Positions 23,684 through 32,486 are shown, counted from the first letter of the stretch. The stretch: 64,000 nt of DNA from Lacisediminihabitans sp040549465 (GCF_040549465.1 NZ_JBEPTL010000001.1:1-64000), one strand, 5' to 3'. The notes: generated by a model not told the origin, from the letters alone. Translations and numbers: made by a program.

Positions 23684-25362
23684 GCAGTCTGGCGAAGGGC
23701 GAACAGGCGGTCGGCATCACCGATCTCACCGTGACGTTTGCGACCGATGGCGGGGATGTCCGCGCGGTCGACGGTGTCACGCTCTCGGTCAATGCGGGTG
23801 AAGTGCTCGCTATCGTAGGGGAGAGCGGCAGTGGCAAGACGGTCACCGCGAAGACCATCCTCGGACTGCTCCCGGAGACGGCGACCGCGACCGGCGCAGT
23901 GCTGCTCGGTCACGACAATGTCGTGACGATCAGCCACAAGCGGCTGCGCGAGATCCGCGGCACGAGCGCGGCAATGGTCTTCCAGGAGCCGTCGACAGCG
24001 CTCAATCCTGTCTACACCGTCGGCTGGCAGATCGCGGAGGGTCTGCGCGCCCACGGCAAGTACAGCCGCGCAGAGGCGAAGGCCAAGGCGATCGAGATCC
24101 TCGACAAGGTGGGCATTCCCGATGCTGAGCACCGGGTCAACTACTACCCGCACCAGTTCTCTGGCGGGCAGAAGCAGCGTGTCGTCATCGCGATGGCCCT
24201 CGTGCTCGATCCAGAGCTGATCGTGGCCGACGAGCCGACGACGGCACTCGACGTCACAGTGCAGGCAGAGATCCTTGACCTGCTGCGCCGCTGCCGTGAT
24301 GAATTCAACGCCGCGATCGTACTCATCACCCACAACATGGGCGTGGTGGCTGACCTCGCCGACCGTGTCGCCGTGATGTACGAGGGCGAGGTGGTTGAGG
24401 AGGCGGATGTCACCAGCCTCTTCGGCAACCCCCAGCACGACTACACCAAGCGTCTGCTCGCGGCGGTGCCCTACCTGGGGTCCGGCACTGTCCACACGCG
24501 GGAACGGGCGGCGGAGCGTGCCCTCACCGTCTCCGAGCCTCTCGTCGTGGCGAAGAACCTCGAGATCGAGTACCCGGGCCGTCTCGGTCGCGGTGGCTTC
24601 CGGGCGGTCAACGGGGTCAGCTTCGAGATCGGCGCACGCGAGGTGCTCGGCCTGGTCGGCGAGAGCGGATCAGGCAAGACCACCATCGGTCGCGCCATCG
24701 GCGGACTCACCAGCATCACGGGTGGTTCCCTTACCGTGCTCGGTCAGGAGATGCTCCGGGTAAAGGAGCGCCAGTTCCGCCCCCTCCGGAGCGAGATCGG
24801 CTTTGTCTTCCAGGATCCGGCCACCAGTTTCAATCCGCTCCTGAGCATCGCCGAGTGCGTGGCAGAGCCATTGATCGTGCACGGCAAGGCGGGGGACGCC
24901 CGCGCCGCCCGGTCTCGCGTCGACGAGCTCCTCGAAGCAGTGCAGTTGCCCAAAGCCTTCGGAGACCGCTTCCCGCACGAACTGAGCGGCGGACAGCGCC
25001 AGCGGGCCTCGCTGGCCAGGGCCATTGCGCTCCAGCCGCGACTGTTGATCGCCGACGAGCCGACCAGCGCGCTCGACGTTTCCGTGCAGGCTCGCGTGCT
25101 CGAACTGTTCGCGGAGTTGCAGAAGGAATTCGGATTCGCCGCGCTCTTCATCAGCCATGACCTCGCTGTCGTCGACATCCTGGCCGACCGCATCGCCGTG
25201 CTCTACCGCGGTGAACTCGTCGAAGAGGGGACGGGGGCCGAGGTGCTCGGGGCGCCACAGCATCCGTACACGAAGCGTTTGCTCGCCTCCCTGCCGGTAC
25301 CGAACCCGGCCGAGCAGGCGAAGCGCCGCGCCGAACTCCAACTGTTGAGGACCGAGGGCTAG
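23680..25362 (+). CDS. Fused two-domain ABC ATPase (DppD-DppF type)
   Basis: This 560-residue protein holds two complete nucleotide-binding domains in one chain. The first has GESGSGKT, FSGGQKQR, LIVADEPTTALD and THNMGVV; the second has GESGSGKT, LSGGQRQR, LLIADEPTSALD and SHDLAVV. Each ends in the oligopeptide-type C-terminal extension (PQHDYTKRLL, PQHPYTKRLL). A fused pair is enough to energise the two permeases. The ATG at 23680 overlaps the permease stop; upstream in-frame sequence is the permease gene read in another frame. Confidence 0.95.
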   Translation: MSSLAKGEQAVGITDLTVTFATDGGDVRAVDGVTLSVNAGEVLAIVGESGSGKTVTAKTILGLLPETATATGAVLLGHDNVVTISHKRLREIRGTSAAMVFQEPSTALNPVYTVGWQIAEGLRAHGKYSRAEAKAKAIEILDKVGIPDAEHRVNYYPHQFSGGQKQRVVIAMALVLDPELIVADEPTTALDVTVQAEILDLLRRCRDEFNAAIVLITHNMGVVADLADRVAVMYEGEVVEEADVTSLFGNPQHDYTKRLLAAVPYLGSGTVHTRERAAERALTVSEPLVVAKNLEIEYPGRLGRGGFRAVNGVSFEIGAREVLGLVGESGSGKTTIGRAIGGLTSITGGSLTVLGQEMLRVKERQFRPLRSEIGFVFQDPATSFNPLLSIAECVAEPLIVHGKAGDARAARSRVDELLEAVQLPKAFGDRFPHELSGGQRQRASLARAIALQPRLLIADEPTSALDVSVQARVLELFAELQKEFGFAALFISHDLAVVDILADRIAVLYRGELVEEGTGAEVLGAPQHPYTKRLLASLPVPNPAEQAKRRAELQLLRTEG

Positions 25363-25363
25363 C

Positions 25364-26230
25364 ATGTCGTCCGTGGGGGACGGAGCGAACATCGTGAAGG
25401 CGCGGGACCTGTCGATCCACTACCGATCGAACGGCTCCAAGACCGGGTTTCTGGCGGTGCGCGGAATCACCCTCGACGTCACGCAGGGTGAGATTCTCGG
25501 GCTGGTGGGTGAGTCGGGCTCGGGAAAGTCGACCCTCGCCGAAACCATTGCGGGGCTGGCCGGCGGCGGCGGTCTGGGCGACGGAGTTCCGGAGATCTGC
25601 GGAGGTTCACTCGAGGTCTACGGCACGAAGGTGCGCGGCATCGGCAGGCGCAAGCGCGATCGACTCACAGTACGCATCGGGTTTCTTCCGCAGGATGCCG
25701 CAGAACGGCTGAGCCCGACGCTGACTGTGGCCGACAATGTGGCCGAGCCCATCTACATGCGCGACCGCCGCTTCAACGTGCGGGAGGCCACGGCCGCCGT
25801 CGCCACCGTCATCGACGCGATGCGTCTCCCACTCGGACTGATGAACAAGCTGCCCTACGAACTGAGCAGCGGCCAGCGCCAGCGTGTGGCTCTCGCCCGC
25901 GCCCTGATCCTCGAACCGACGCTTCTGGTGGCCGACGAGCCGACCAGGGGAGTGGACGCCTCGGTGCGCGACGGCGTGCTGGATTCGCTCAGGGACTTCC
26001 AGGCCCGTCGTGACTTCTCGGCGATCATCGTGAGCAGCGATCTCACCGTCGTCTCGCGTATTGCTCATCGTGTCGCCGTTCTGCAGCACGGTGTGGTCGT
26101 GGGCCTCGGACCGATCGACGACATCCTCACCGACCCGTACGATCCGTACCTCAAGGGACTTGCCAAGGCGCGGAGTCTCGGGAAAAAGAAGCTTGTCTGG
26201 CCTGAACCCGTCGGTAGTGTCGAGGTATGA
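25364..26230 (+). CDS. Third ABC ATPase domain with altered motifs
   Basis: This 288-residue single-domain ABC ATPase has an intact Walker A (GESGSGKST, 49-57), Q-loop (Q110) and Walker B with catalytic Glu (ADEP, E192). The signature reads LSSGQ (167-171) instead of LSGGQ, and the switch histidine is replaced by serine (VSSDL, S225). It follows a complete two-domain ATPase by one base, so the operon encodes three ATPase domains for one permease pair. It may be a regulatory subunit, an alternative partner, or serve another permease. It overlaps the lactonase gene by 4 bp. Confidence 0.88.
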   Translation: MSSVGDGANIVKARDLSIHYRSNGSKTGFLAVRGITLDVTQGEILGLVGESGSGKSTLAETIAGLAGGGGLGDGVPEICGGSLEVYGTKVRGIGRRKRDRLTVRIGFLPQDAAERLSPTLTVADNVAEPIYMRDRRFNVREATAAVATVIDAMRLPLGLMNKLPYELSSGQRQRVALARALILEPTLLVADEPTRGVDASVRDGVLDSLRDFQARRDFSAIIVSSDLTVVSRIAHRVAVLQHGVVVGLGPIDDILTDPYDPYLKGLAKARSLGKKKLVWPEPVGSVEV

Positions 26231-27213
26231 GCGAGAAACTGTTCTGGGTCGGTGGCTATACAGCGACGATGGATGCCGAAGCCACCGGAATCGGCGTGGC
26301 GCGTGCGAGAGCCGATGGCAGCTTCGAATTTGTGCAGACCGCGGTCGAGACCTCGTCGCCATCCTTTCTGGCGGACGGCGTGGTCGACGGCATCGTCTAT
26401 GCGGTGGACGAGGGCAATCGCCGGGTCGAGGCGTTCCGCCGAGAGGGGCTGCAGCTCCTGCACCAGGGCGGTCACGCTGTCAGCGGCACGTCGCCGTGCC
26501 ACCTCAGCGTCGCGCCCGATTGGCTCTATGTGTCCAACTACGGCGACGGGTCGGTGGACGTCTTCCCGCTCGCCGCCGCGGGGGAGATCGGTCCACTTGC
26601 GCAGAGCCTCCAGGGCGTCGGGCGCGGCCCGCATAATACGCAGGACGGACCCCATGCGCACTCCACGCTGGTAACCGGGGAGAAGACGGTGCTGAGCGCA
26701 GATCTCGGCGCCGATCGCGTCTACGTGCACCGTCAGACGGATACCGGTCTCGAGCGCATCGGGTTCGGCGAGTTTCCGGCGGGAACCGGTCCACGTGACC
26801 TCCTCGCCGTCGAAGACCGGATCTATCTCCTCGGTGAGTTGGACGGTACGCTCTTCTCCCTCGACGCTCACGCCGGCATCGTGGCCCATGGCTCCTCGAT
26901 CGCCGACTGGGTCGACGGGGACCACGCCGCCGCACTCGCGATCGATGCGTCCGGGCGATTCCTCTACACGGGGCTGCGTGGCTCCAACCGCGTGGCCGTG
27001 GCACGTGCCGACGACCTGAGCCCGCTGGCATCCGTTCCCACCGGCGGTGACTGGCCACGTCATCTCTGGGTTTCCGGCGACATCCTCTATGTGGCGAACC
27101 AGCTGTCGAGCACGGTGACGAGCTTCCGCATCGACCCTACGACGGGCATTCCGCAGCTGATCGGCGTCCCGGAACGCGTGCCGTCGCCGACCTATATCCT
27201 TCCGGCGCGGTGA
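26227..27213 (+). CDS. Lactonase-family beta-propeller protein (6-phosphogluconolactonase-like)
   Basis: This 328-residue protein is a repeat of short beta blades (VSNYGDGSVDVFPL, GPHNTQDGPHAHST, LYTGLRGSNRVAV, WPRHLWV), characteristic of the Pgl/YbhE lactonase family that opens sugar lactones. The GPHAHS-type motif with paired histidines is typical of the active face. No signal peptide is seen, so it is cytoplasmic. The ATGA overlap with the third ATPase gene makes it the sixth gene of the transporter operon, hinting that the imported compound could be lactonised or a sugar derivative; that link is inference. Confidence 0.85.
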   Translation: MSEKLFWVGGYTATMDAEATGIGVARARADGSFEFVQTAVETSSPSFLADGVVDGIVYAVDEGNRRVEAFRREGLQLLHQGGHAVSGTSPCHLSVAPDWLYVSNYGDGSVDVFPLAAAGEIGPLAQSLQGVGRGPHNTQDGPHAHSTLVTGEKTVLSADLGADRVYVHRQTDTGLERIGFGEFPAGTGPRDLLAVEDRIYLLGELDGTLFSLDAHAGIVAHGSSIADWVDGDHAAALAIDASGRFLYTGLRGSNRVAVARADDLSPLASVPTGGDWPRHLWVSGDILYVANQLSSTVTSFRIDPTTGIPQLIGVPERVPSPTYILPAR

Positions 27214-27229
27214 CTGACACGCAGGCGAT

Positions 27230-27257
27230 TTGGTGCATCGGCATCCTTTGGTAAAGT
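27230..27257 (+). promoter_or_regulatory. tRNA-Asn promoter
   Basis: TTGGTG (27230-27235) and TAAAGT (27252-27257) are separated by 16 bp and end 19 bases before the mature tRNA 5' end. This is the most complete -35/-10 pair seen near a stable RNA in the window. Confidence 0.55.
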
Positions 27258-27276
27258 AGCAAAGCTGTTTCAGCAA

Positions 27277-27349
27277 TCCTCGATAGCTCAATTGGCAGAG
27301 CAGCCGGCTGTTAACCGGCAGGTTCTTGGTTCGAGTCCAAGTCGGGGAG
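27277..27349 (+). tRNA. tRNA-Asn (GTT)
   Basis: The sequence folds as a standard cloverleaf: acceptor tcctcga/tcgggga (one G-T), a D-arm with agctcaattggcagagca, an anticodon loop reading ctGTTaa and the T-arm ggttcgagtcc. The anticodon GTT decodes AAC/AAT (Asn). The discriminator is G and no CCA is encoded. A terminator follows within 10 bases. Confidence 0.96.
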
Positions 27350-27355
27350 CTCGAT

Positions 27356-27395
27356 GGCCGCACGGGGCTCCACCCCCTGCGGCCTTCGTTTGTTT
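27356..27395 (+). terminator. Terminator of tRNA-Asn
   Basis: ggccgca (27356-27362) pairs with tgcggcc (27378-27384), with an inner gggg/cccc pair, followed by a T-rich ttcgtttgttt. It begins six bases after the tRNA. Confidence 0.8.
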
Positions 27396-27406
27396 AATAA
27401 CGGCTG

Positions 27407-27438
27407 TACTCCCCGGGGAGTAGCGCAGCGCTACCCCC
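27407..27438. promoter_or_regulatory. 16-bp perfect palindrome and overlapping second stem
   Basis: tactccccggggagta (27407-27422) is a perfect 16-bp palindrome. Its right half can instead pair with what follows: ggggagtagcg, cag, cgctaccccc (27415-27437), with one bulged A. The two stems are mutually exclusive. The site lies 42 bp before the kinase start and its -10 box, so it is a candidate operator or switch for the two-component genes. Confidence 0.65.
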
Positions 27439-27479
27439 GGGCGGATGCGGCGGCCAATGGGCGACAGTACGATCGATTC

Positions 27480-28742
27480 ATGCCATACCGAGGTCGTTTC
27501 ACCAGCGCGCGCTGGCACGACCGGTGGCAGGAACCGTGGGACGAGCGGATCGCTGCGCAGGGTCCGCCATGGCGGATGGGCCGCTGGGCAACCCTCTGGC
27601 TGCCGGTCGTGTTCTCGCTGGTCACGCAGATCCCGAGCGTGTTCTTCCGTTTTCGCCCCGGTAGCGGCCTCACCCATTCGGCCCAGTGGGACGACAAAGG
27701 CCGACTGCTTCTCAGTCTGATCATCGCGTTTATCGGACCATTGGCACTCATCGCCGCTCGCCGATTTCCCGGCCCGGTGGTGGCGATCACGGCTACGGCC
27801 GGTGGTGCAGACCTGCTGCTGTTCAGCAATTCCGATCACCCGCCATACGTCGCATTAGCCTTCGCCATCGTGTCGGCTGTCGTCCGTGGTGCGCGAGTCT
27901 GGGCCTGGATCTCGGTAGCCGCCGTGTGGGTGGCCACGCTCACCATCGCGATCATCCTCGGCACCGATCTCGCCCCGCCGCGCATCGCATCCATCACCTT
28001 CGGCGTGCTCATCGTGATGGGCATCGGAGAGGCGATCCGTACGCGGCGTGACAGATACGAGGAGATCTCCCGCCGGGTCGCCGAGCGCAAGCTCAACGAG
28101 GTGCAGGCGGAACGGGTACGCATCGCGCGCGAACTGCATGACGTTCTCGCGCACTCCCTGAGCCAGATCAACGTTCAGGCCGGCGTCGGACTGCACCTGA
28201 TGGAGCGGCAGCCCGACAAGGCGAAGGAAGCCCTTGCCAGCATCAAGGAGTCGAGCAAGACAGCGCTGGACGAGGTGCGGTCCGTGCTCGGCATCCTGAG
28301 GGCTGAGGGCGGAGCGGACCCGAGCGCACCGTTGGTGCCGGAGCCCGACCTGTCGCGATTGGAAGGCCTTGTGGCATCCATGTCTGGCCAGGGCGTCGAG
28401 GTCGAGCTGGAGAATCAGATCACTTCGAACCCGCCGGCGGCTGCGCAGCTGGCCCTGTACCGCATCGCTCAGGAGTCCCTAACGAACGTGATCAGGCACG
28501 CGAACGCGACAAAGGCGAACGTCTTCCTGCGGGAAGAGGCGAGGGTCTACATCCTCACGGTCACCGACGACGGCGTCGGAGCCGCGTCGCAGTCCAAGAA
28601 GGATTCCGGCGGACGCGGCCTGCTCGGCATGCACGAGCGCGCCGAGCTCCTGGGCGGATCACTGCAGGCCAGCCCACTGCCGTACCGCGGTTTTCGCGTG
28701 ACAGCCCGCATCCCCAGGCACACCGAGGAGACCACGGAATGA
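27480..28742 (+). CDS. NarL-type sensor histidine kinase
   Basis: This 420-residue protein has four or five N-terminal membrane helices (about residues 38-180), a short coiled linker, the HisKA_3 dimerisation box RIARELHDVLAHSL (phospho-acceptor H220) and a C-terminal HATPase domain (QESLTNVIRHANAT; DDGVG; GRGLLGMHERA). With little extracellular sequence, it probably senses a membrane or envelope signal. TACGAT (27468-27473) is six bases before the ATG, implying a leaderless mRNA; an upstream in-frame extension would cover the tRNA terminator. It overlaps its response regulator by ATGA. The signal is unknown. Confidence 0.92.
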   Translation: MPYRGRFTSARWHDRWQEPWDERIAAQGPPWRMGRWATLWLPVVFSLVTQIPSVFFRFRPGSGLTHSAQWDDKGRLLLSLIIAFIGPLALIAARRFPGPVVAITATAGGADLLLFSNSDHPPYVALAFAIVSAVVRGARVWAWISVAAVWVATLTIAIILGTDLAPPRIASITFGVLIVMGIGEAIRTRRDRYEEISRRVAERKLNEVQAERVRIARELHDVLAHSLSQINVQAGVGLHLMERQPDKAKEALASIKESSKTALDEVRSVLGILRAEGGADPSAPLVPEPDLSRLEGLVASMSGQGVEVELENQITSNPPAAAQLALYRIAQESLTNVIRHANATKANVFLREEARVYILTVTDDGVGAASQSKKDSGGRGLLGMHERAELLGGSLQASPLPYRGFRVTARIPRHTEETTE

Positions 28743-29404
28743 TTCGCGTCGCTATCGCCGATGACCAGCAGTTGATCCGCGCGGGGTTCCGCTCGCTCCT
28801 CGAGGCGGAGCCGGACCTGGAGATCGTGGGGGAGGCCGGGACCGGAAAGGATGCGGTCGCTCTCGTTACCAGGGAGAAACCGGATGTCGTGCTCATGGAT
28901 ATCCGCATGCCCGATGGTGACGGACTATGGGCGACCGAGCAGATCGCGGCTGACCCTGCGCTGTCCAACACACATATTGTCATCGTCACCACCTTCGAAC
29001 TGGACGAATATGTCGCCCACGCGATCACAGCCGGTGCGAGCGGATTCCTGGTGAAAGACACTGAACCGGTTGAGTTGATCCGCGCGGTCCGGGTGGTCGC
29101 CGGCGGCGATGCCCTGCTCTCTCCCGGCGTCACGAAACGCCTGCTCGAGCGGGTGGCCGGCACACTCCAGGAGGCGCCGGATACCACCCAGCTCCGCGTG
29201 CTCACCGAGCGTGAGCGTGAGGTGCTGGCGCTTGTCGGGCTCGGTCTCACCAACGATGAGATCGGTCGGAGGCTGTTCCTGAGCCCGCTGACGGCGAAAA
29301 CGCACGTCTCGAGGATCATGTCCAAGCTGGTGGCGCGCGACCGCGTGCAGCTTGTCGTGGTGGCCTACGAGACCGGCCTGGTGCGCGCGGGCTACCAGGA
29401 GTAG
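28739..29404 (+). CDS. NarL/LuxR-type response regulator
   Basis: This 221-residue protein has a receiver domain with phospho-acceptor D54 (VLMDIRMPDG), conserved Thr and Lys (VTTF, VKDT) and a C-terminal LuxR-type helix-turn-helix (LTEREREVLALVGLGLTNDEI, about 150-210). It is the cognate partner of the overlapping histidine kinase and acts as a DNA-binding regulator. Targets may include its own operon through the palindrome at 27407 and perhaps the SHOCT gene downstream; both are inference from position. Confidence 0.94.
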   Translation: MIRVAIADDQQLIRAGFRSLLEAEPDLEIVGEAGTGKDAVALVTREKPDVVLMDIRMPDGDGLWATEQIAADPALSNTHIVIVTTFELDEYVAHAITAGASGFLVKDTEPVELIRAVRVVAGGDALLSPGVTKRLLERVAGTLQEAPDTTQLRVLTEREREVLALVGLGLTNDEIGRRLFLSPLTAKTHVSRIMSKLVARDRVQLVVVAYETGLVRAGYQE

Positions 29405-29532
29405 TAGTCGTGTGCTCGGCTGCTCCCGTGGCAGTAGGCAGAAGCATCCGGTCGGCAGATTCGTGATCGGAGCCGAACGAAGAGTCTTGTTGTAGCGGTT
29501 CCACCGGAGCCCACGACAGAAAAGGATTCACT

Positions 29533-29856
29533 GTGCTTACGACACTCGCTCTCGCCGGATTCGCGACTCACTGGGGTGGCCCGTGGGGTGGTGGCTTCGG
29601 CTTCTTGTTCCTCCTGATCCCGCTGTTCTGGATCGGCCTGTTCATCCTGATCTTCCGACTTGCCGGTCGTCGCTGGCGTCGCAACGGCTGGGGCGGCCCT
29701 GGGCACCCCGGCTACGGCGGCTGGGGCAACGCCGCCCGGTCAGCGGAGTCGAGCCTCGCGGAACGCTTCGCGCAGGGCGACATCGATGAGAAGGAGTACC
29801 GCGCGCGGCTCGAGGTACTGCGCGCCAACGCCTACCCGCAGCCTCCCGTCAAGTAA
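29533..29856 (+). CDS. Small membrane protein with C-terminal SHOCT domain
   Basis: This 107-residue protein has a hydrophobic N-terminus, a Gly/Trp-rich stretch, one strong membrane helix (FLFLLIPLFWIGLFILIF, about residues 25-42), a basic Gly-rich linker and a C-terminal SHOCT motif (LAERFAQGDIDEKEYRARLEVL). SHOCT domains are short oligomerisation elements found at protein ends. The GTG start has aaaagga seven or eight bases upstream. It lies between two kinase genes, so an envelope-stress role is possible but unproven. Confidence 0.8.
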   Translation: MLTTLALAGFATHWGGPWGGGFGFLFLLIPLFWIGLFILIFRLAGRRWRRNGWGGPGHPGYGGWGNAARSAESSLAERFAQGDIDEKEYRARLEVLRANAYPQPPVK

Positions 29857-29950
29857 TCCCACGCGAACCGGCGGCGCAGCATGCGTCGTCGGTTCGCGAT
29901 ACTCTCATGTCTGGGCAGCGGCCGACCGCCCCTGCCGGAAGGAGAGACAC

Positions 29951-30862
29951 GTGAACGCCTGGCTGGAAGAGAACGCGCAGTTCCTCGCGGTCGCCTTGGC
30001 CGGGGCATCCGCTCTCTTCTTCGTTCTGGCCATCGTCTTTCTCATCCTCTGGCTTCGTGCCGCTCGTGCACGCCGTCGGCAGTACTTCGCCAGGGTCGAC
30101 GCAGAACGCGACCAGATCGACCTCGAGGTCGCGCTGCAGGAGGAACGTGGCCGCATACGTATCGTGCGTGAACTCCACGAGGGCGCCGTGCACTCGGTGT
30201 CCACCATCATCAGCCAGGCGGATGGCGCCGGTTACGTCGCAGAAACCGATCCGGGGGCTGCGGCGCGTTCGGCCGCCGTCATCGCGGAGACGGCCAGGGG
30301 AACCCTCGCGGACCTCCGGCGGGTGATGACCGTCGTCGGCGCTGAGCCGACCGATGAGGTGGAACGCCCGCAGTTCAGTGATATGGACGACCTGATCAGG
30401 GTGATGCGCGATGCGGGGCTCGACATCACCTCCGTCGAATCGGGCCAGCGGTTCGACCTCCAGGAGGGCGCCCAGCTCGCTATCTTCCGCATCCTGCAGG
30501 AGGCCCTCTCCAACGCGCTGAAGTACGGTGGCCCAGGCACCCAGGTCAAGGTGTCCATCACCTGGACCGACGAGGGACTGCAGCTGCTCGTCGACGATGA
30601 CGGTGTGCGCTCCGAGGCCCGCCGCCAGGGCCTGGACCCCGACGAGGTCGCGCAGAAGCGCACCTACACCTTCCAGGACGACCTGAATGCGCTCACCGAG
30701 GTGGTGGTCGGCCCGGGAATCACCGAGATGCGCGAGCGCGCCTCGCTGTTCCGTGGTGTCTTCAACGCCCATCTGCTGCCCGGCGTCGGCTTCTCGGTCT
30801 CCGCGGTGTTCCCGGCGATCCGTTACGACAATGGCGTCCATGGCGTGAAACTGGACTCCTGA
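29951..30862 (+). CDS. Orphan NarL-type sensor histidine kinase with one membrane helix
   Basis: This 303-residue protein has a single N-terminal membrane helix (about 11-36), then a HisKA_3-like box RIVRELHEGAVHSV (H76, with Glu instead of the usual Asp after His and one extra residue before VH) and an ATPase-like C-terminus with QEALSNALKYG and GPGITEMRERAS. The region between N-box and end is acidic and lacks an obvious G1 motif. No response regulator is adjacent. The GTG at 29951 has ggaaggagag upstream. It could work with the regulator at 28739 or with a distant partner. Confidence 0.8.
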   Translation: MNAWLEENAQFLAVALAGASALFFVLAIVFLILWLRAARARRRQYFARVDAERDQIDLEVALQEERGRIRIVRELHEGAVHSVSTIISQADGAGYVAETDPGAAARSAAVIAETARGTLADLRRVMTVVGAEPTDEVERPQFSDMDDLIRVMRDAGLDITSVESGQRFDLQEGAQLAIFRILQEALSNALKYGGPGTQVKVSITWTDEGLQLLVDDDGVRSEARRQGLDPDEVAQKRTYTFQDDLNALTEVVVGPGITEMRERASLFRGVFNAHLLPGVGFSVSAVFPAIRYDNGVHGVKLDS

Positions 30863-30884
30863 GTCATGCGCTTCGCAACCTGCC

Positions 30885-31595
30885 ATGACGATGGCACGGA
30901 GTAACGAAGACACCGCCGCGATTCGCAAGGCTCTCGCGGTGGGGCTCGCTGCGGCCGCCTACGGTGTGTCCTACGGGGCCTTGGCCGTGGCTGCCGGGCT
31001 CGACGTCTGGCAGACCTGTGTGATGAGTTTGTTGATGTTCACCGGCGGATCCCAGTTCGCCCTGGTCGGCGTGATCGCCACCGGCGGAATAGCCGCGGGG
31101 CCGTCAGCTATCGCCAGCGCGGCCATCCTCGGGATCCGCAACGGAATCTACGGTATCCGGATGGCGCCGATCATCGGTCACGGACCGTGGCGTCGCTTCG
31201 CTGCGGCCTGGGTCACCATCGACGAGACCACGGCCGTCGCGACCACGCAGCCGACGCTCCGCAGCCAGCGCATCGGCTTCTGGATTACGGCACTCGCGAC
31301 CTTCGTCGGCTGGAACCTCACCTCGCTGATCGGCGCGCTCATCGGGGATGCGCTCGGCGATGTGCGCATGTACGGACTGGATGCTGCCGCCGCTGCCGCA
31401 TTCCTCGGCCTGCTGTGGCCCCGCCTCAAGCAACTGCAGACGATCGCGGTGGCCGCCGGAGCGGCGGTCGTTGCCGCCGTGACGACGCCCGTGCTGATCC
31501 CGGGCCTGCCGGTGCTCGTGGCCGGGATTGTCGCGGTCGTCGTCGGCCTCTTCAACTGGTTCGGTGCTCCCCGGCGCAGGGAGGCATCCTCGTGA
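30885..31595 (+). CDS. azlC: AzlC-family branched-chain amino acid exporter, large subunit
   Basis: This 236-residue integral membrane protein has about six helices and the AzlC signature GVSYGALAVAAGLDVWQTCVMS followed by GGSQFALVGV. AzlC and AzlD together export branched-chain amino acids or their analogues. The ATG at 30885 or 30891 opens the frame, without a clear ribosome site. The stop overlaps azlD as GTGA, showing coupled translation. No Lrp-type regulator is adjacent. Confidence 0.92.
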   Translation: MTMARSNEDTAAIRKALAVGLAAAAYGVSYGALAVAAGLDVWQTCVMSLLMFTGGSQFALVGVIATGGIAAGPSAIASAAILGIRNGIYGIRMAPIIGHGPWRRFAAAWVTIDETTAVATTQPTLRSQRIGFWITALATFVGWNLTSLIGALIGDALGDVRMYGLDAAAAAAFLGLLWPRLKQLQTIAVAAGAAVVAAVTTPVLIPGLPVLVAGIVAVVVGLFNWFGAPRRREASS

Positions 31596-31897
31596 CACTC
31601 TGGCTGATCGTGATCATCGCCTCGCTGGCCTGTCTCGCCCTCAAGATGGCCGGCTATCTGGTGCCGGCTTCGTTCCTGGACAGGCCGACTCCGGCACGCA
31701 TCGCCAACCTGCTCACCGTGGCGCTTCTCGCGGCGCTCATCGCCGTGCAGACTTTCGGCCAGGGCGCCCATGTCGTCATCGACGCGCGGTTGCCCGCACT
31801 GGGTGTTGCTGCCATGCTGTTCGCGCTGCGCGCGCCGTTCATCGTCGCGGTGATCGCCGCGGCCGTGACCGCCGCGATCATCAGGGCCCTTCTCTAG
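31592..31897 (+). CDS. azlD: AzlD-family branched-chain amino acid exporter, small subunit
   Basis: This 101-residue protein has three or four membrane helices, a central PASFLDRPTPARIANLLTVALLAAL region and a conserved DARLPALG loop, as in AzlD proteins. It overlaps the azlC stop by 4 bp and is its obligate partner. The downstream gene (def) converges on it with a 22-base gap. Confidence 0.9.
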   Translation: MTLWLIVIIASLACLALKMAGYLVPASFLDRPTPARIANLLTVALLAALIAVQTFGQGAHVVIDARLPALGVAAMLFALRAPFIVAVIAAAVTAAIIRALL

Positions 31898-31919
31898 CCA
31901 GCTGAGGCTCTGGCCGGGA

Positions 31920-32486
31920 TCAGGCTTCGAGTTCGTCCACCCCTGGCAGCCAGCTCTGGTCGGGAACGCCCCAGCCGTTCTTGCGCACCGCCTTAACGGC
32001 TGCCTTAGCCTGCTTGTATTCGAGACGGTCGGCATAGAGCACACCGTCGAGGTGATCGAACTCGTGCTGGAAAATACGGGCGAGCCAGCCTTCGGTTGTG
32101 ATCTCGAACGGCTTCTGCTCGAGATCGACGCCGCGGAGGATCGCGAGTTCCGCCCTGCGCAGTGGAAAGCGCTCACCAGGGATCGAGAGGCAGCCTTCAG
32201 ACTCGCTCTCCTCATCCGCCTCGCCTGTCGGCGTCGGGCTGATCCAGAGCTCGGGGTTGATGGCGACACCGCGCCAGAGCCCGCCATCGTCGTCGGTCCA
32301 GTTGTAGACGAAGAGCCGTTTGGCGACCCCGACCTGCGGCGCCGCGAGTCCGACGCCCGGTGCGGCCTCCATCGTCTCGAACATGTCGGCGACGAGGGTT
32401 GCGAGCTTCGCATCGAACTCGGTGACGTCGGATGCGCGCGCGTGCAATACAGGATTGCCGGTTATTTGAATCGGGAGGACGGCCAT
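31920..32486 (-). CDS. def: Peptide deformylase
   Basis: The metalloenzyme removes the N-formyl group from new proteins. The 188-residue protein carries all three motifs: GVGLAAPQ (44-51), EGCLS (C99) and HEFDH (H141, E142, H145), which bind the Fe/Zn ion and catalyse. The start at 32486 is supported by TATTCT at 32493-32498, six bases upstream on the minus strand (leaderless). It is divergent from the DMT transporter gene, which has its own leaderless -10. No fmt gene is linked here. Confidence 0.96.
   Translation of the reverse strand: MAVLPIQITGNPVLHARASDVTEFDAKLATLVADMFETMEAAPGVGLAAPQVGVAKRLFVYNWTDDDGGLWRGVAINPELWISPTPTGEADEESESEGCLSIPGERFPLRRAELAILRGVDLEQKPFEITTEGWLARIFQHEFDHLDGVLYADRLEYKQAKAAVKAVRKNGWGVPDQSWLPGVDELEA

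Noticed and set aside
27354..27479. N-terminal extension of the histidine kinase back to 27354
   Set aside because: It would translate the tRNA-Asn terminator and the palindrome; the -10 box at 27468 supports ATG 27480.
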